Source: Flagellimonas flava
Lineage (GTDB): Bacteria > Bacteroidota > Bacteroidia > Flavobacteriales > Flavobacteriaceae
Length of the DNA stretch: 64,000 nucleotides
Direction: 5' to 3'
Assembly (NCBI RefSeq): GCF_900129665.1
Contig: NZ_FQWL01000001.1
Location: 248,001 to 312,000, forward strand
Positions 1 through 8,288 of the stretch are shown piece after piece. The notes beneath the pieces were generated by a model. The model made no database searches. It saw only the letters and a list, made by a program, of their open reading frames with translations, and was not told the origin of the DNA. The position numbers were made by a program, and so were the translations under genes. How positions within the stretch are numbered: position 1 is the stretch's first letter; the number at the start of each line of letters is the position of its first letter.

Positions 1-729
1 GCCTTCGGATGGGAGGCGATTTTTTATATTCAGCTAATCTTTGCTCTTATCGTGGGTATCTGGTTCTGGAAGAGACAGCCTGAAACCCTAAAACCGGAAT
101 ATAAGATTCCCTTTACCAAACATGTTTTTGTGGATGGAGTTCGAGAGTTCTTTAAGTACCGGGATACCATCGTCTTTACCTTTATTTCGGGATTGGTAAC
201 GGGAGCATTTTTGGTTTACCTGAGTTCCTCGCAGCATATTTTTGAAAATCAATATGACCTTAAGGAGGCATTTCCATATATTTTTGCTGGCTTGGCCATT
301 TCCATCGGACTTTCCACGTTCATGAATGGAACCTTGGTGATGCGATTTGGTATGCGCAAATTATCACTTTTAGCTTTGACCGCTTTCTGTCTTATTGCCA
401 TCCTGTATGTGGTATTGTTTTGGGGAATGCCCAATCCTAGCATTGTGGTTTTGGTGGGTTTCCTTTCGTTACAATTCTTCTGTTTGGGCTTTATGTGGGG
501 GAATTACCGCTCTATAGCCATGGAGCCAATTGGACATATTGCTGGTATAGGTGCCGCGATCAATGGATTTATCTCAACACTATTGGCCATTCCCATCGCT
601 ACATTTATTGGAGAATTTATCTCAGATACTGTCTGGCCACTATTCGCAGGTCTGGCCATCTGTGGAATTGTTTCATTGGGGATTGTAATGCTTGCCAAAA
701 AGCCCAAACCATTGGCAGTAACCCGCTAA
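1..729 (+). CDS. MFS efflux transporter, Bcr/CflA type (5' end outside window)
   Basis: The reading frame is open from base 1, so the start lies upstream; about 242 C-terminal residues are present. Six hydrophobic helices are visible, matching the C-terminal half of a 12-helix major facilitator. The segment FMWGNYRSIAMEPIGHIAG resembles the MEPLGHIAG motif of Bcr/CflA drug-efflux proteins, so proton-driven export of small molecules across the inner membrane is the family-based expectation. It ends convergently with anmK, the two stop codons overlapping by 4 bp, so it is not part of the recycling operon on the other strand. Substrate unknown. Confidence 0.8.
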   Translation, partial: AFGWEAIFYIQLIFALIVGIWFWKRQPETLKPEYKIPFTKHVFVDGVREFFKYRDTIVFTFISGLVTGAFLVYLSSSQHIFENQYDLKEAFPYIFAGLAISIGLSTFMNGTLVMRFGMRKLSLLALTAFCLIAILYVVLFWGMPNPSIVVLVGFLSLQFFCLGFMWGNYRSIAMEPIGHIAGIGAAINGFISTLLAIPIATFIGEFISDTVWPLFAGLAICGIVSLGIVMLAKKPKPLAVTR

Positions 730-1808
730 TTGATATCGGGATAAAAAATTACTCCACTGCAGGAATCTTTCTCAGCCCCGGTTACAGAACTTAACACATT
801 GGTCTTATCTTGAAGACGAAGCACTCCCATTAAAGCAAAAACCAAAGCTTCCTTATAGGCAATCAGTTCCTTGTTGGGGACTACCACTTCAATGTAATCA
901 CCAAGAACGTTTTGAAGGGTGTCTATAAAGAACTGGTTTAGAGCGCCACCACCAGTGGCAAACAGCTTTTGTGGCTTGCCTGTGGCATGCTCCTTTACTT
1001 GAAGGGCAATTTGCTCGCAATTATGATGGATAAATGTATGAAGTAGGTCTTTATCAGAAGCATTGGAGTTTTGTATTAGAGGTATTATTTCTGAAGTGAA
1101 CCATTCGTAACCTGTTGATTTTGGATGCGGAAGTCTATAGTATTCCAAAGCATTAAGTTTGGCCAATAAAACATTATCCAGTTGGCCTGAGCGGGCCATT
1201 TTTCCATTATCATCATACTCCAATCCCATTTTTCTGGTGATGAAGTTTAAGGGCATATTGGCCAATCCTATATCGTAAGCAATTCGCTTACCATCCTTTA
1301 AAAATGACATATTGCTTATGCCTCCTAGGTTAAGGCAGAAATCATACTCATGAAAAAGTAGTTGGTCTCCTATTGGCACCAAAGGGGCTCCTTGCCCTCC
1401 TAGGGACACATCCTTGGTCCTAAAATCGCAAACCACCTGTATGCCACTGGAGTTAGCCAACTGTTGCCCGTCACCGAGTTGAAAGGTAAAGCCATCTTCC
1501 GGCCGATGGTGTGAGGTATGCCCATGACTAGCAATAAAATCCACTTCAAGTTGTTCGTCCTCAATAAATTTTTTGGCTTGTTGCCCTAACCAAAACCCAT
1601 AGTCAAGATGCAGCTGGTCGTGTTTTTCTTCGGAGCTATGAATCGCGTTTTTGAGCTGTTCCCAAAGTGCTTTTTCATAGGAGATTTCACGAGTCGCCTC
1701 TATGGAAAATTGCCATTGCCCCTCGGATTCCCAAAGATGGCAAAGCGCTAAATCCAGCCCATCCAAAGATGTACCCGACATCATTCCCAAGACTTTATAA
1801 ATGCTCAT
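726..1808 (-). CDS. anmK: Anhydro-N-acetylmuramic acid kinase
   Basis: 360 residues, the usual AnmK length. The N-terminal MSGTSLDGLDLAL motif and the later SHGHTSHH and GGISN motifs are those of AnmK, an ASKHA-fold kinase. The family opens the 1,6-anhydro ring of anhydro-MurNAc and phosphorylates it with ATP, giving MurNAc-6-phosphate in the cytoplasm. It is the last gene of a minus-strand run whose members overlap: its ATG overlaps the methyltransferase stop by 4 bp (translational coupling). NagZ-like GH3 and AmpG upstream and MurQ 13 kb away supply the steps before and after it. Confidence 0.95.
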   Translation of the reverse strand: MSIYKVLGMMSGTSLDGLDLALCHLWESEGQWQFSIEATREISYEKALWEQLKNAIHSSEEKHDQLHLDYGFWLGQQAKKFIEDEQLEVDFIASHGHTSHHRPEDGFTFQLGDGQQLANSSGIQVVCDFRTKDVSLGGQGAPLVPIGDQLLFHEYDFCLNLGGISNMSFLKDGKRIAYDIGLANMPLNFITRKMGLEYDDNGKMARSGQLDNVLLAKLNALEYYRLPHPKSTGYEWFTSEIIPLIQNSNASDKDLLHTFIHHNCEQIALQVKEHATGKPQKLFATGGGALNQFFIDTLQNVLGDYIEVVVPNKELIAYKEALVFALMGVLRLQDKTNVLSSVTGAEKDSCSGVIFYPDIN

Positions 1809-2473
1809 GTCCGTTTTTGTATTTTAATGATAAGAGAAACAGGTTTTTGTTCGTCGTTGAGGACTTCTTCGATAAAAAGCTTTGAATTCGGTAGTCGCCC
1901 TAGAACCGCTATCCAGTCCTCAAAAGTTCTTGCATACCAAGCATGTCCATCCTTAAAATTACCGGGAAGGCCTTTCCAGGAATCGTTCAGCCACTGACTT
2001 ACATAGGGCATTTCATTTTGTAAAAGAAAATAGGGGTGCAAGGTCTGAATTAGGATACTTCCGTTGGAACTAAGTTGGTTCAAAGTGTTCTGCAGCAATA
2101 TTGGGAGCCCATCCTTCAGATAAAGACAAAAATTAAACACCGCACAATCAAATAATCCGCTTGGAATGGTTTTACCTGCTATGATATCCTCAAAAGTAAA
2201 CACATGGTAAGTTTCAGAACCTTGTTTTTGGGCTTCCAAAATCAAGTCTTCAATGGCGTCCAAACCCACAGCCTCAATTCCGAGACCGCTAATTCTTCGG
2301 GTCAACCAGCCTTCCCCACAACCAATATCTGCCAATTTTTTGCTATTGAGTTCTCTTATAGCTTCAACAATGGCGGCATTAGTGAATTTTCTGGAGGCAA
2401 TGCTGTTCTCCTGCATGACCTTTATCCATTCAGAGGCATTCTGCTCCCAAGATGAAATAATCTTATCTGTCAT
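1805..2473 (-). CDS. Class I SAM-dependent methyltransferase
   Basis: 222 residues. The SAM-binding motif I LADIGCGEGWLTRRI lies at about residues 47-61, followed by an acidic residue in GLDAIEDL, as in Rossmann-fold class I methyltransferases (Methyltransf_11/25 type). No signal peptide, so cytoplasmic. It overlaps both neighbours by 4 bp, between the GH3 glucosaminidase gene and anmK, so it is co-translated with the recycling enzymes. Its substrate cannot be read from the sequence, and no methylation step is known in the standard anhydro-muropeptide recycling route. Confidence 0.85.
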   Translation of the reverse strand: MTDKIISSWEQNASEWIKVMQENSIASRKFTNAAIVEAIRELNSKKLADIGCGEGWLTRRISGLGIEAVGLDAIEDLILEAQKQGSETYHVFTFEDIIAGKTIPSGLFDCAVFNFCLYLKDGLPILLQNTLNQLSSNGSILIQTLHPYFLLQNEMPYVSQWLNDSWKGLPGNFKDGHAWYARTFEDWIAVLGRLPNSKLFIEEVLNDEQKPVSLIIKIQKRT

Positions 2474-4077
2474 AGTTGCAAGGTTTTGAGTTGAACCGGA
2501 AGCTTGCCCGGAGTCTCTGCATTTCCTATAAAATGCTCAAACGCTATTTCCTGAAATTCTTGAAAGTTTTGGTAAACGATGATAAGCTCAGAAGCTTTGG
2601 TGCAGTCCAAAATATCCAGTACGTATGGATTCCCAAAGAGATATGCAACAGTGTTTTTTAGGCTCAGAATTTCGTTTATCAAGCGTAAAACTTCAGATGA
2701 AAAACCAAAATTGTCCTTTGGTTTTATTGCTGGTGGAAAGAGGGCCAAAACAACCTTTTGATCACCGTCCTGAAGGTTTTTCATGTCCTCCAAAATCTCA
2801 GGGTAAAGATGGACATGCTTTTGGTCAAATGCACTTTCAATTTTTTGAGAGAATAGGTTTTTGTATGGATTCCCAACGGAGAGATTCAAAAAATGTCCCT
2901 CTCGTACTTGCGCAAAGGTATCTTGGTTTGAAATGTATGACGTAAGTGATTGCTTGGCCAGTTTTTTGTTCAGTGGACTAAGTTGATATTCAATGTTGTT
3001 TTCTTTTCCTTTTTCAGAAAAGGCTTTTTCCTTTAGTGCCCAAATTCTTTTAAAACTTGCTTCGATGTGCTCGGGAGCGGCACTTGACAATATCTGACTT
3101 ATGCCTTCAGCTGGGTTCTCGGAAAAACACATCATATCCATTCCAGCATGAAAAGCTGCGGCCTCCAGAGTTCCCTTTTCAGGGTAGTTTTTGGAAACGG
3201 CATGCATGTTCAATGCATCCGAAATTACAACTCCTTCGAAACCAAGTTCGTTTCGGAGCAATTCCGTGATGATGGGATATGAGGTGGTAGCAGGATTTCC
3301 AGAGTCATCCAAGGCGGGAACGGACAAATGTCCCACCATTACCGAATCCACCCCTTGATCAATAAGTCTCTTGAATGGGTATAGTTCATTCTGAAGCAAC
3401 GTTTGCTTGGATTTATCAATAACTGGGAGACCCAAATGGGAGTCTGTTGCCGTGTCCCCATGGCCAGGGAAGTGTTTGATGGAATTTAAGATGCCGGATT
3501 TGGCCATTCCCTTTAGATATGCATTTGCTTTGCTCAAGACTTTTTCCTTATGGTCTCCGAAGGAACGATAACCAATCACGGGATTTTCAGGATTATTGTT
3601 GATATCAGCCACAGGACTCAGGTTCCAATGTATTCCTGCTTGAAGGCAATCCATTCCAATTTGCCATCCCACCTGTTCAATAAGGTCCTCATTGCCCTGG
3701 ATTGCACCTAGTGTGATTGCATAAGGGTATTGGGGCGTGTTTTCAATCCGCATAGCCAATCCCCACTCGGCATCAATGGCTATCAGCAGGGGAATTTTTG
3801 CCGCTTTTTGATACCGATCTATAAGTTGTTTTAATCGATCGTAACTGTTTTCGTTATAGACCACTTTCTTTTTGCCCTCAAAATTGGTGGCAGCGCTAGC
3901 CCTGCTATGAAAGAAGCAGATCGCTCCAATATGCTGTGTGCGGATCAGATGCTCCAGGCCTTGCACCTCTTCTTCGCTATCATTGATGAAAGCTGCTGGC
4001 ATAAATAATTGTCCCACTTTTTGGTCGGGCGTCAGCTGCGATGTTGCTTCTTGGTATGTTAAAAGTGAATTATTCAT
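2470..4077 (-). CDS. nagZ: Glycoside hydrolase family 3, NagZ-type beta-N-acetylglucosaminidase
   Basis: 535 residues: an N-terminal GH3 TIM barrel to about residue 350 and a C-terminal alpha/beta domain, like the two-domain Bacillus NagZ rather than the ~340-residue enterobacterial form. KHFPGHGDTATDSH at about residues 200-214 carries the Asp-x-His acid/base dyad typical of NagZ, and VISDAL near residue 290 holds the Asp nucleophile. The family removes GlcNAc from GlcNAc-anhydroMurNAc (peptides). No signal peptide is seen, so cytoplasmic action on AmpG-imported muropeptides fits. It overlaps ampG by 8 bp and the methyltransferase gene by 4 bp. Confidence 0.9.
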   Translation of the reverse strand: MNNSLLTYQEATSQLTPDQKVGQLFMPAAFINDSEEEVQGLEHLIRTQHIGAICFFHSRASAATNFEGKKKVVYNENSYDRLKQLIDRYQKAAKIPLLIAIDAEWGLAMRIENTPQYPYAITLGAIQGNEDLIEQVGWQIGMDCLQAGIHWNLSPVADINNNPENPVIGYRSFGDHKEKVLSKANAYLKGMAKSGILNSIKHFPGHGDTATDSHLGLPVIDKSKQTLLQNELYPFKRLIDQGVDSVMVGHLSVPALDDSGNPATTSYPIITELLRNELGFEGVVISDALNMHAVSKNYPEKGTLEAAAFHAGMDMMCFSENPAEGISQILSSAAPEHIEASFKRIWALKEKAFSEKGKENNIEYQLSPLNKKLAKQSLTSYISNQDTFAQVREGHFLNLSVGNPYKNLFSQKIESAFDQKHVHLYPEILEDMKNLQDGDQKVVLALFPPAIKPKDNFGFSSEVLRLINEILSLKNTVAYLFGNPYVLDILDCTKASELIIVYQNFQEFQEIAFEHFIGNAETPGKLPVQLKTLQL

Positions 4078-5350
4078 TGGAAATGGCGGTTTTCTTCCCG
4101 TAATCGGATGGATACTTTAAAAATCTCAGCAAGAAAAAGGCAGGTAGGGCAGCAATCACGACCCAAATAAAGAAACCATCATACCCCAGCCATTCTTGAA
4201 TGTAACCACTGAGCATTCCGGGCAACATCATCCCCAATGCCATAAAACCGGTCGCGATGGCATAGTGTGAAGTCTTTGAAGCTCCTTCCGCGATGTAGAT
4301 GAGATAAATTAAGAAAGCTGCAAAACCGAATCCGTAGCCAAATTGCTCCAAAACCACGGTTCCCACTACGGCGTACAGACTTGTGGTCTGGGTAATGGCG
4401 AGAAGGGCGTAGAGCAGATTCGGAAGATTTAGGGCCAAGAGCATGGGAAGCATCCATTTTTTTAGCCCATCCCTTGAAATTAGGATTCCTCCCAGAATTC
4501 CGCCAAGGGACAGCATGATCACACCAACGGTACCGTAGATGGTTCCAACAGCTTCAGTGGAATAGGCAAGGCCGCCAACTTCTTTGGTGTCTAGCAGGAA
4601 GGGAGATGCCATTTTTACCAATTGGGATTCACCCAAGCGATAGGTAAGTATAAACAAGAGGGCCAAACCAATCTGTTTTTTTCTAAAGAATGTATAAAAT
4701 ACCTCCCAAAAACTTGATGGCTTTTCAGAGTTCTTATTTGAGGTCTTTTCAAATTTGGGGCAGGCCAAAAGGTTGGATAAGGTCAAAACCAACATCAGAA
4801 TGGCCGCACATATCATAGTAAAGGACCATGCCTTGGTATTATCCCCGTACTTCTGTTCCAGAAAACCAGCGAGTATCACTAAAAGACCCTGCCCTGTGAC
4901 CATGGCCAACCTATAGAAGGTGCTTCGTAATCCAATAAAAAAGGACTGCTTCTTTTGAGTAAGGCCAAGCATATAATAGCCATCGGATGCAATATCATTT
5001 GTGGCCGAGGCAAAGGCGGCCATCCAGAAAAACGCCAGGGTGATGGTGAAAAAAGCATTGGAAGGGAGCGAAAGCCCTATACCCAAAAATGCTATGCCAA
5101 CCACAAACTGCATTGCCAAAAACCATTTTCTTTTGGTTCCGTTCAGGTCTATCAGTGGACTCCATAACGGTTTTAACACCCAGGGTAGATAGAGCCAACT
5201 GGTGTATAGCCCAATGTCGGCATTGCTAATGCCCAAGCGTTTGTACATGATAACAGAAACTGTGACAATTAAAATATAGGGCATACCTTGGGTGAAGTAC
5301 AATAAAGGAATCCATGCCCAGGCTCTTTTGTCTTTTTCTGCTACACTCAT
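4070..5350 (-). CDS. ampG: AmpG-like muropeptide permease (MFS)
   Basis: 426 residues with about 12 predicted transmembrane helices. The N-terminal YFTQGMPYILIV and WLYLPWVLKPLWSPLID segments are characteristic of AmpG transporters, which carry anhydro-muropeptides from periplasm to cytoplasm. It lies 7 bp downstream of the GHL10 lipoprotein gene and overlaps nagZ by 8 bp, so uptake and hydrolysis are encoded together. No beta-lactamase or AmpR gene is nearby, so a link to beta-lactamase induction is not indicated. Confidence 0.92.
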   Translation of the reverse strand: MSVAEKDKRAWAWIPLLYFTQGMPYILIVTVSVIMYKRLGISNADIGLYTSWLYLPWVLKPLWSPLIDLNGTKRKWFLAMQFVVGIAFLGIGLSLPSNAFFTITLAFFWMAAFASATNDIASDGYYMLGLTQKKQSFFIGLRSTFYRLAMVTGQGLLVILAGFLEQKYGDNTKAWSFTMICAAILMLVLTLSNLLACPKFEKTSNKNSEKPSSFWEVFYTFFRKKQIGLALLFILTYRLGESQLVKMASPFLLDTKEVGGLAYSTEAVGTIYGTVGVIMLSLGGILGGILISRDGLKKWMLPMLLALNLPNLLYALLAITQTTSLYAVVGTVVLEQFGYGFGFAAFLIYLIYIAEGASKTSHYAIATGFMALGMMLPGMLSGYIQEWLGYDGFFIWVVIAALPAFFLLRFLKYPSDYGKKTAISNE

Positions 5351-5357
5351 TGTTTTT

Positions 5358-6854
5358 CTAGTTTAGGGGAATTGGTATGGTCTTGCTTTCATTTCCGTAC
5401 GCATCGCGGATGGAGATGCCGTAAACCTTTTTGTTTAGTTTGAACTGAAAGCATGCCGAACTATCAGTTTCTGAAAGATAGACCTTTTGCACAAGCTGTG
5501 TACTTCCTTCCTCAACGCTTTTGTGGTATTCGTGTAGCCTCACAAACCTAGGTATGGCATCTTTGTGGGAAATACAGATCTCCACTGTTTTGTTCCGGAT
5601 ATGAACCTTTTCAATTCTTGGTTCGATAATACGTCTTGACGAACTACCAATGCCAGCAGGGTTTTGGGATGGATTTCTATAAAACTTCCGCTGGAGTGAT
5701 TTTACGACCCTTTCATTTTTATTTAGCAGGGATTTTGCGCTGAAAAACACATTCCCGGAAATTCTGGATTGCGACCTGGCAAAGTCCAGCTGCTTTGGTA
5801 TTTCGTTTCGGCGCTTCCATGCTTTATCTGCGTTGTTTTTAATTTTATAGGTTCCGTTTCCAATATATAGATTGGTATTGTTGGTCTTGTTGGCCCACCA
5901 TGTTGTGATGATTCGGTGGGAAGCAACAGGATAGTCCATGCTCCAATACACCTGCGGTACCAAATAGTCCAACCAGCCCTTGTCCACCCAGAGCAGCGGA
6001 TCTGCATACAAATCCTCATAAGTGGTCTGACCTGCTTTGGTGGCAGAGCCATTCGGGTCCGTATCCTGGTTTTTCCAAACACCAAATGGACTTATCCCAA
6101 ATTGAACCCAGGGTTTGGATTTTTTTATGGCCAAATGCGTTTTTTTTATCAGGGAATCCACATTGCTTCGGCGCCAATCCCCCAAACTTTGTTCCTTTAG
6201 GCCATATTCCTTATAGCTTAGGGAGTCGTTGAATACTTCGCCATCAATTTTGTACGGATAGAAATAGTCGTCAAAGTGGATGGCATCTACCTGGTAATTA
6301 TCCACCAGCTCCAAAATTACTTCAGTAAGCTTGTTTTGCACATTGGGTAGACCAGGATTGTAATAATACTTTTTTCCATACTTGATCATCCAATCTGGAT
6401 GTTGGTGATAGTCATGTTTTTCAGATAGCGCCAGGGTGTCCAAATCGAAAGTGGCTCGATATGGGTTTAACCACGCATGGAATTCCATCCCACGTTTGTG
6501 GGTTTCATTGATCATCCATTCCAACGGATTTTCAAAATCCAATGGTGGCTTCCCCTCTTTTCCAGTAAGGTATTTGGACCATGGGGCAAGTTCGGATTCA
6601 TAAAATGCGTCACCGGCGGTCCGCACCTGAACAATTGCGGCGTTGAAGTTGAGCTGTTGATAGAAATCCAAAATCTCAATGAAATCTTCCTTTTGCTTTG
6701 TTGCGGAGTCCAGGCCATTTTTGGGCCAATCAATGTTTACCACAGTAGCAATCCACACCCCTCTGAATTCTGTTTCCGGGGAGGTGGTTCTTCTGTTTAA
6801 TGAGGAACAGGAAGTAACAAGGATTAAGAGGGCAAGGAATAAAATGCTTCGCAT
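5358..6854 (-). CDS. GHL10 (DUF187) glycosidase-like lipoprotein, DigH/YngK related
   Basis: 498 residues. The N-terminus MRSILFLALLILVTSCSS is a lipoprotein signal with Cys16. TEFRGVWIATVVNIDWP followed by QVRTAGDAFY and FHAWLNPYRA are hallmarks of glycosyl-hydrolase-like family 10. E. coli DigH of this family cleaves peptide-free peptidoglycan glycan strands, so a periplasmic or outer-membrane glycan-processing role is likely here. The C-terminal ~100 residues look like a beta-sandwich. First gene of the tight run ending in anmK; a hairpin separates it from susD upstream. Confidence 0.85.
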   Translation of the reverse strand: MRSILFLALLILVTSCSSLNRRTTSPETEFRGVWIATVVNIDWPKNGLDSATKQKEDFIEILDFYQQLNFNAAIVQVRTAGDAFYESELAPWSKYLTGKEGKPPLDFENPLEWMINETHKRGMEFHAWLNPYRATFDLDTLALSEKHDYHQHPDWMIKYGKKYYYNPGLPNVQNKLTEVILELVDNYQVDAIHFDDYFYPYKIDGEVFNDSLSYKEYGLKEQSLGDWRRSNVDSLIKKTHLAIKKSKPWVQFGISPFGVWKNQDTDPNGSATKAGQTTYEDLYADPLLWVDKGWLDYLVPQVYWSMDYPVASHRIITTWWANKTNNTNLYIGNGTYKIKNNADKAWKRRNEIPKQLDFARSQSRISGNVFFSAKSLLNKNERVVKSLQRKFYRNPSQNPAGIGSSSRRIIEPRIEKVHIRNKTVEICISHKDAIPRFVRLHEYHKSVEEGSTQLVQKVYLSETDSSACFQFKLNKKVYGISIRDAYGNESKTIPIPLN

Positions 6855-6865
6855 TGAACTAAATA

Positions 6866-6901
6866 AAAAAGGCCTACTGAAGAATAAATGTAGGCCTTTT
6901 T
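6866..6901 (-). terminator. Hairpin terminator between susD and the recycling operon
   Basis: A perfect 12-bp inverted repeat (6866-6877 with 6890-6901) has GGCCTAC in the stem core and A/T tracts on both sides, giving a rho-independent shape on either strand. On the minus strand it follows susD and sits only 11 bp before the GHL10 start. It may partly separate susCD expression from the enzymes downstream. Confidence 0.75.
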
Positions 6902-6940
6902 GCTTGATTAAATTAAAACTAACAAACTCAAAAAAGCTAA

Positions 6941-8272
6941 TTATATAGAAGGGTCATCCGGGGTATTCGGATTACTGTTTCTTTCCAAATCTGGGTATGG
7001 ATAAAAGTTCCTATTTCGTTCCTCGTCATAGTTCATGGCCGCACCACTTGGTTGTGGTCTTCCGAACCTTCTGCTGTCTTCCAAACTAGTTCCTGTCAGA
7101 AACAACTCGGCCCTTCGATTTTTATAGACCTCGTCCAAAAGCGCATCAGCGGTATTGTCCCCGGCATAGGCGGCTAGGTTGGCATTCACCCCAAATGGGT
7201 CGTCCGAATCGGTAAGCACCAAATTCAAGGCTGTAGTGGCGGCGGCTAAGTTGGGAGTTCCCAACCTAAGGTTGGCTTCCGCAATAATCAGGTTCATCTC
7301 ATCTGGAATGTATACTGGCAAAGATCCTGTATTTACATTGAAGAAACCTGCCAAATCCTCAATGGGCAATCCATTTTGGTTGGTTTCATCCAAGTCGACC
7401 AGATAAAAGGAAAGCCTTCCATCTGCAGGATCAAAAACAAATTCCGCAGGAAGCCCAAAATTGTCCCTAGGTTTAAAGTTTGGTGCGTCATTCTGAAACA
7501 CCCTTGCCCAGATGGGGTTCAGGTTTTGCGAATCGTATGCAAAAACAGATGTGGAGGATATATCCACACTATTTGCTGCAGCTATTGCGGCATCATAGTT
7601 CCCTGCAAAGAGGTTATAACGTGCCGTCATTGCGGAAATGGTATTGCCCATATCAATATTTCCCAAAGTAACTCCATTTGTGAATTCCTCCGATGGTGCC
7701 GTAGAGGCCAGTTGACTGGATGCTTCAGCTAACAACGTAATGGCCGTAGCAAAGGCTTGTGCCCTTGGGACGAATGTGGCGTCATTGTTATTGCTGGTGG
7801 CCACTACCACTTGTTCATAATTTTGCGCCAAACTTCCAATGGCCATGGCCTTGAACAATTTGGCATGGGCGATAAGTCCACTTTGGGTGCCAGCCCCAAG
7901 TTCTATATTGGCCGTGTTGGCTTCAATATCCTCTGCTATTTTTATCACCCTAAGCATGGTGGACCAAAGGCCTTGTACATTGGAATTGAAATTTGGCAAA
8001 TCGGTTCCACCATCTTCCAATTCAATCATATTTTGAAAGGTGGTAGTAATTCCGCCTTCCCGTGCTGTTATGGCCGGAGTTTCCACGATCCAACGAATGC
8101 CGGTTGTGGAAAACAATTGTTGCATGCCCACTGCGGTGGCAAAAATCCCTTCCCGGGAAGAAAAGGTTTGTTCCTCCGTAGCTGCATTTGGATTGTCAAA
8201 ATCAGTTTCACAGGAAACGAATCCCATAGAAATTGAAATACAAACGATTAAATATTTTATACTGTTTTTCAT
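6941..8272 (-). CDS. SusD/RagB-family outer-membrane lipoprotein
   Basis: 443 residues. Signal peptide with lipobox (MGFVSCETD, Cys21), then a SusD-like alpha-helical TPR fold. Near the C-terminus are the DEVYKNRRAELFLTG and SRRFGRP motifs seen in this family. SusD proteins are the surface lids of SusC channels and bind the substrate. It lies 16 bp downstream of susC. The neighbours (GHL10, AmpG, NagZ, AnmK) point to peptidoglycan fragments or amino-sugar oligomers as substrate; that is inference from context. Confidence 0.88.
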   Translation of the reverse strand: MKNSIKYLIVCISISMGFVSCETDFDNPNAATEEQTFSSREGIFATAVGMQQLFSTTGIRWIVETPAITAREGGITTTFQNMIELEDGGTDLPNFNSNVQGLWSTMLRVIKIAEDIEANTANIELGAGTQSGLIAHAKLFKAMAIGSLAQNYEQVVVATSNNNDATFVPRAQAFATAITLLAEASSQLASTAPSEEFTNGVTLGNIDMGNTISAMTARYNLFAGNYDAAIAAANSVDISSTSVFAYDSQNLNPIWARVFQNDAPNFKPRDNFGLPAEFVFDPADGRLSFYLVDLDETNQNGLPIEDLAGFFNVNTGSLPVYIPDEMNLIIAEANLRLGTPNLAAATTALNLVLTDSDDPFGVNANLAAYAGDNTADALLDEVYKNRRAELFLTGTSLEDSRRFGRPQPSGAAMNYDEERNRNFYPYPDLERNSNPNTPDDPSI

Positions 8273-8288
8273 CGTAGCTTTTTTAGGT

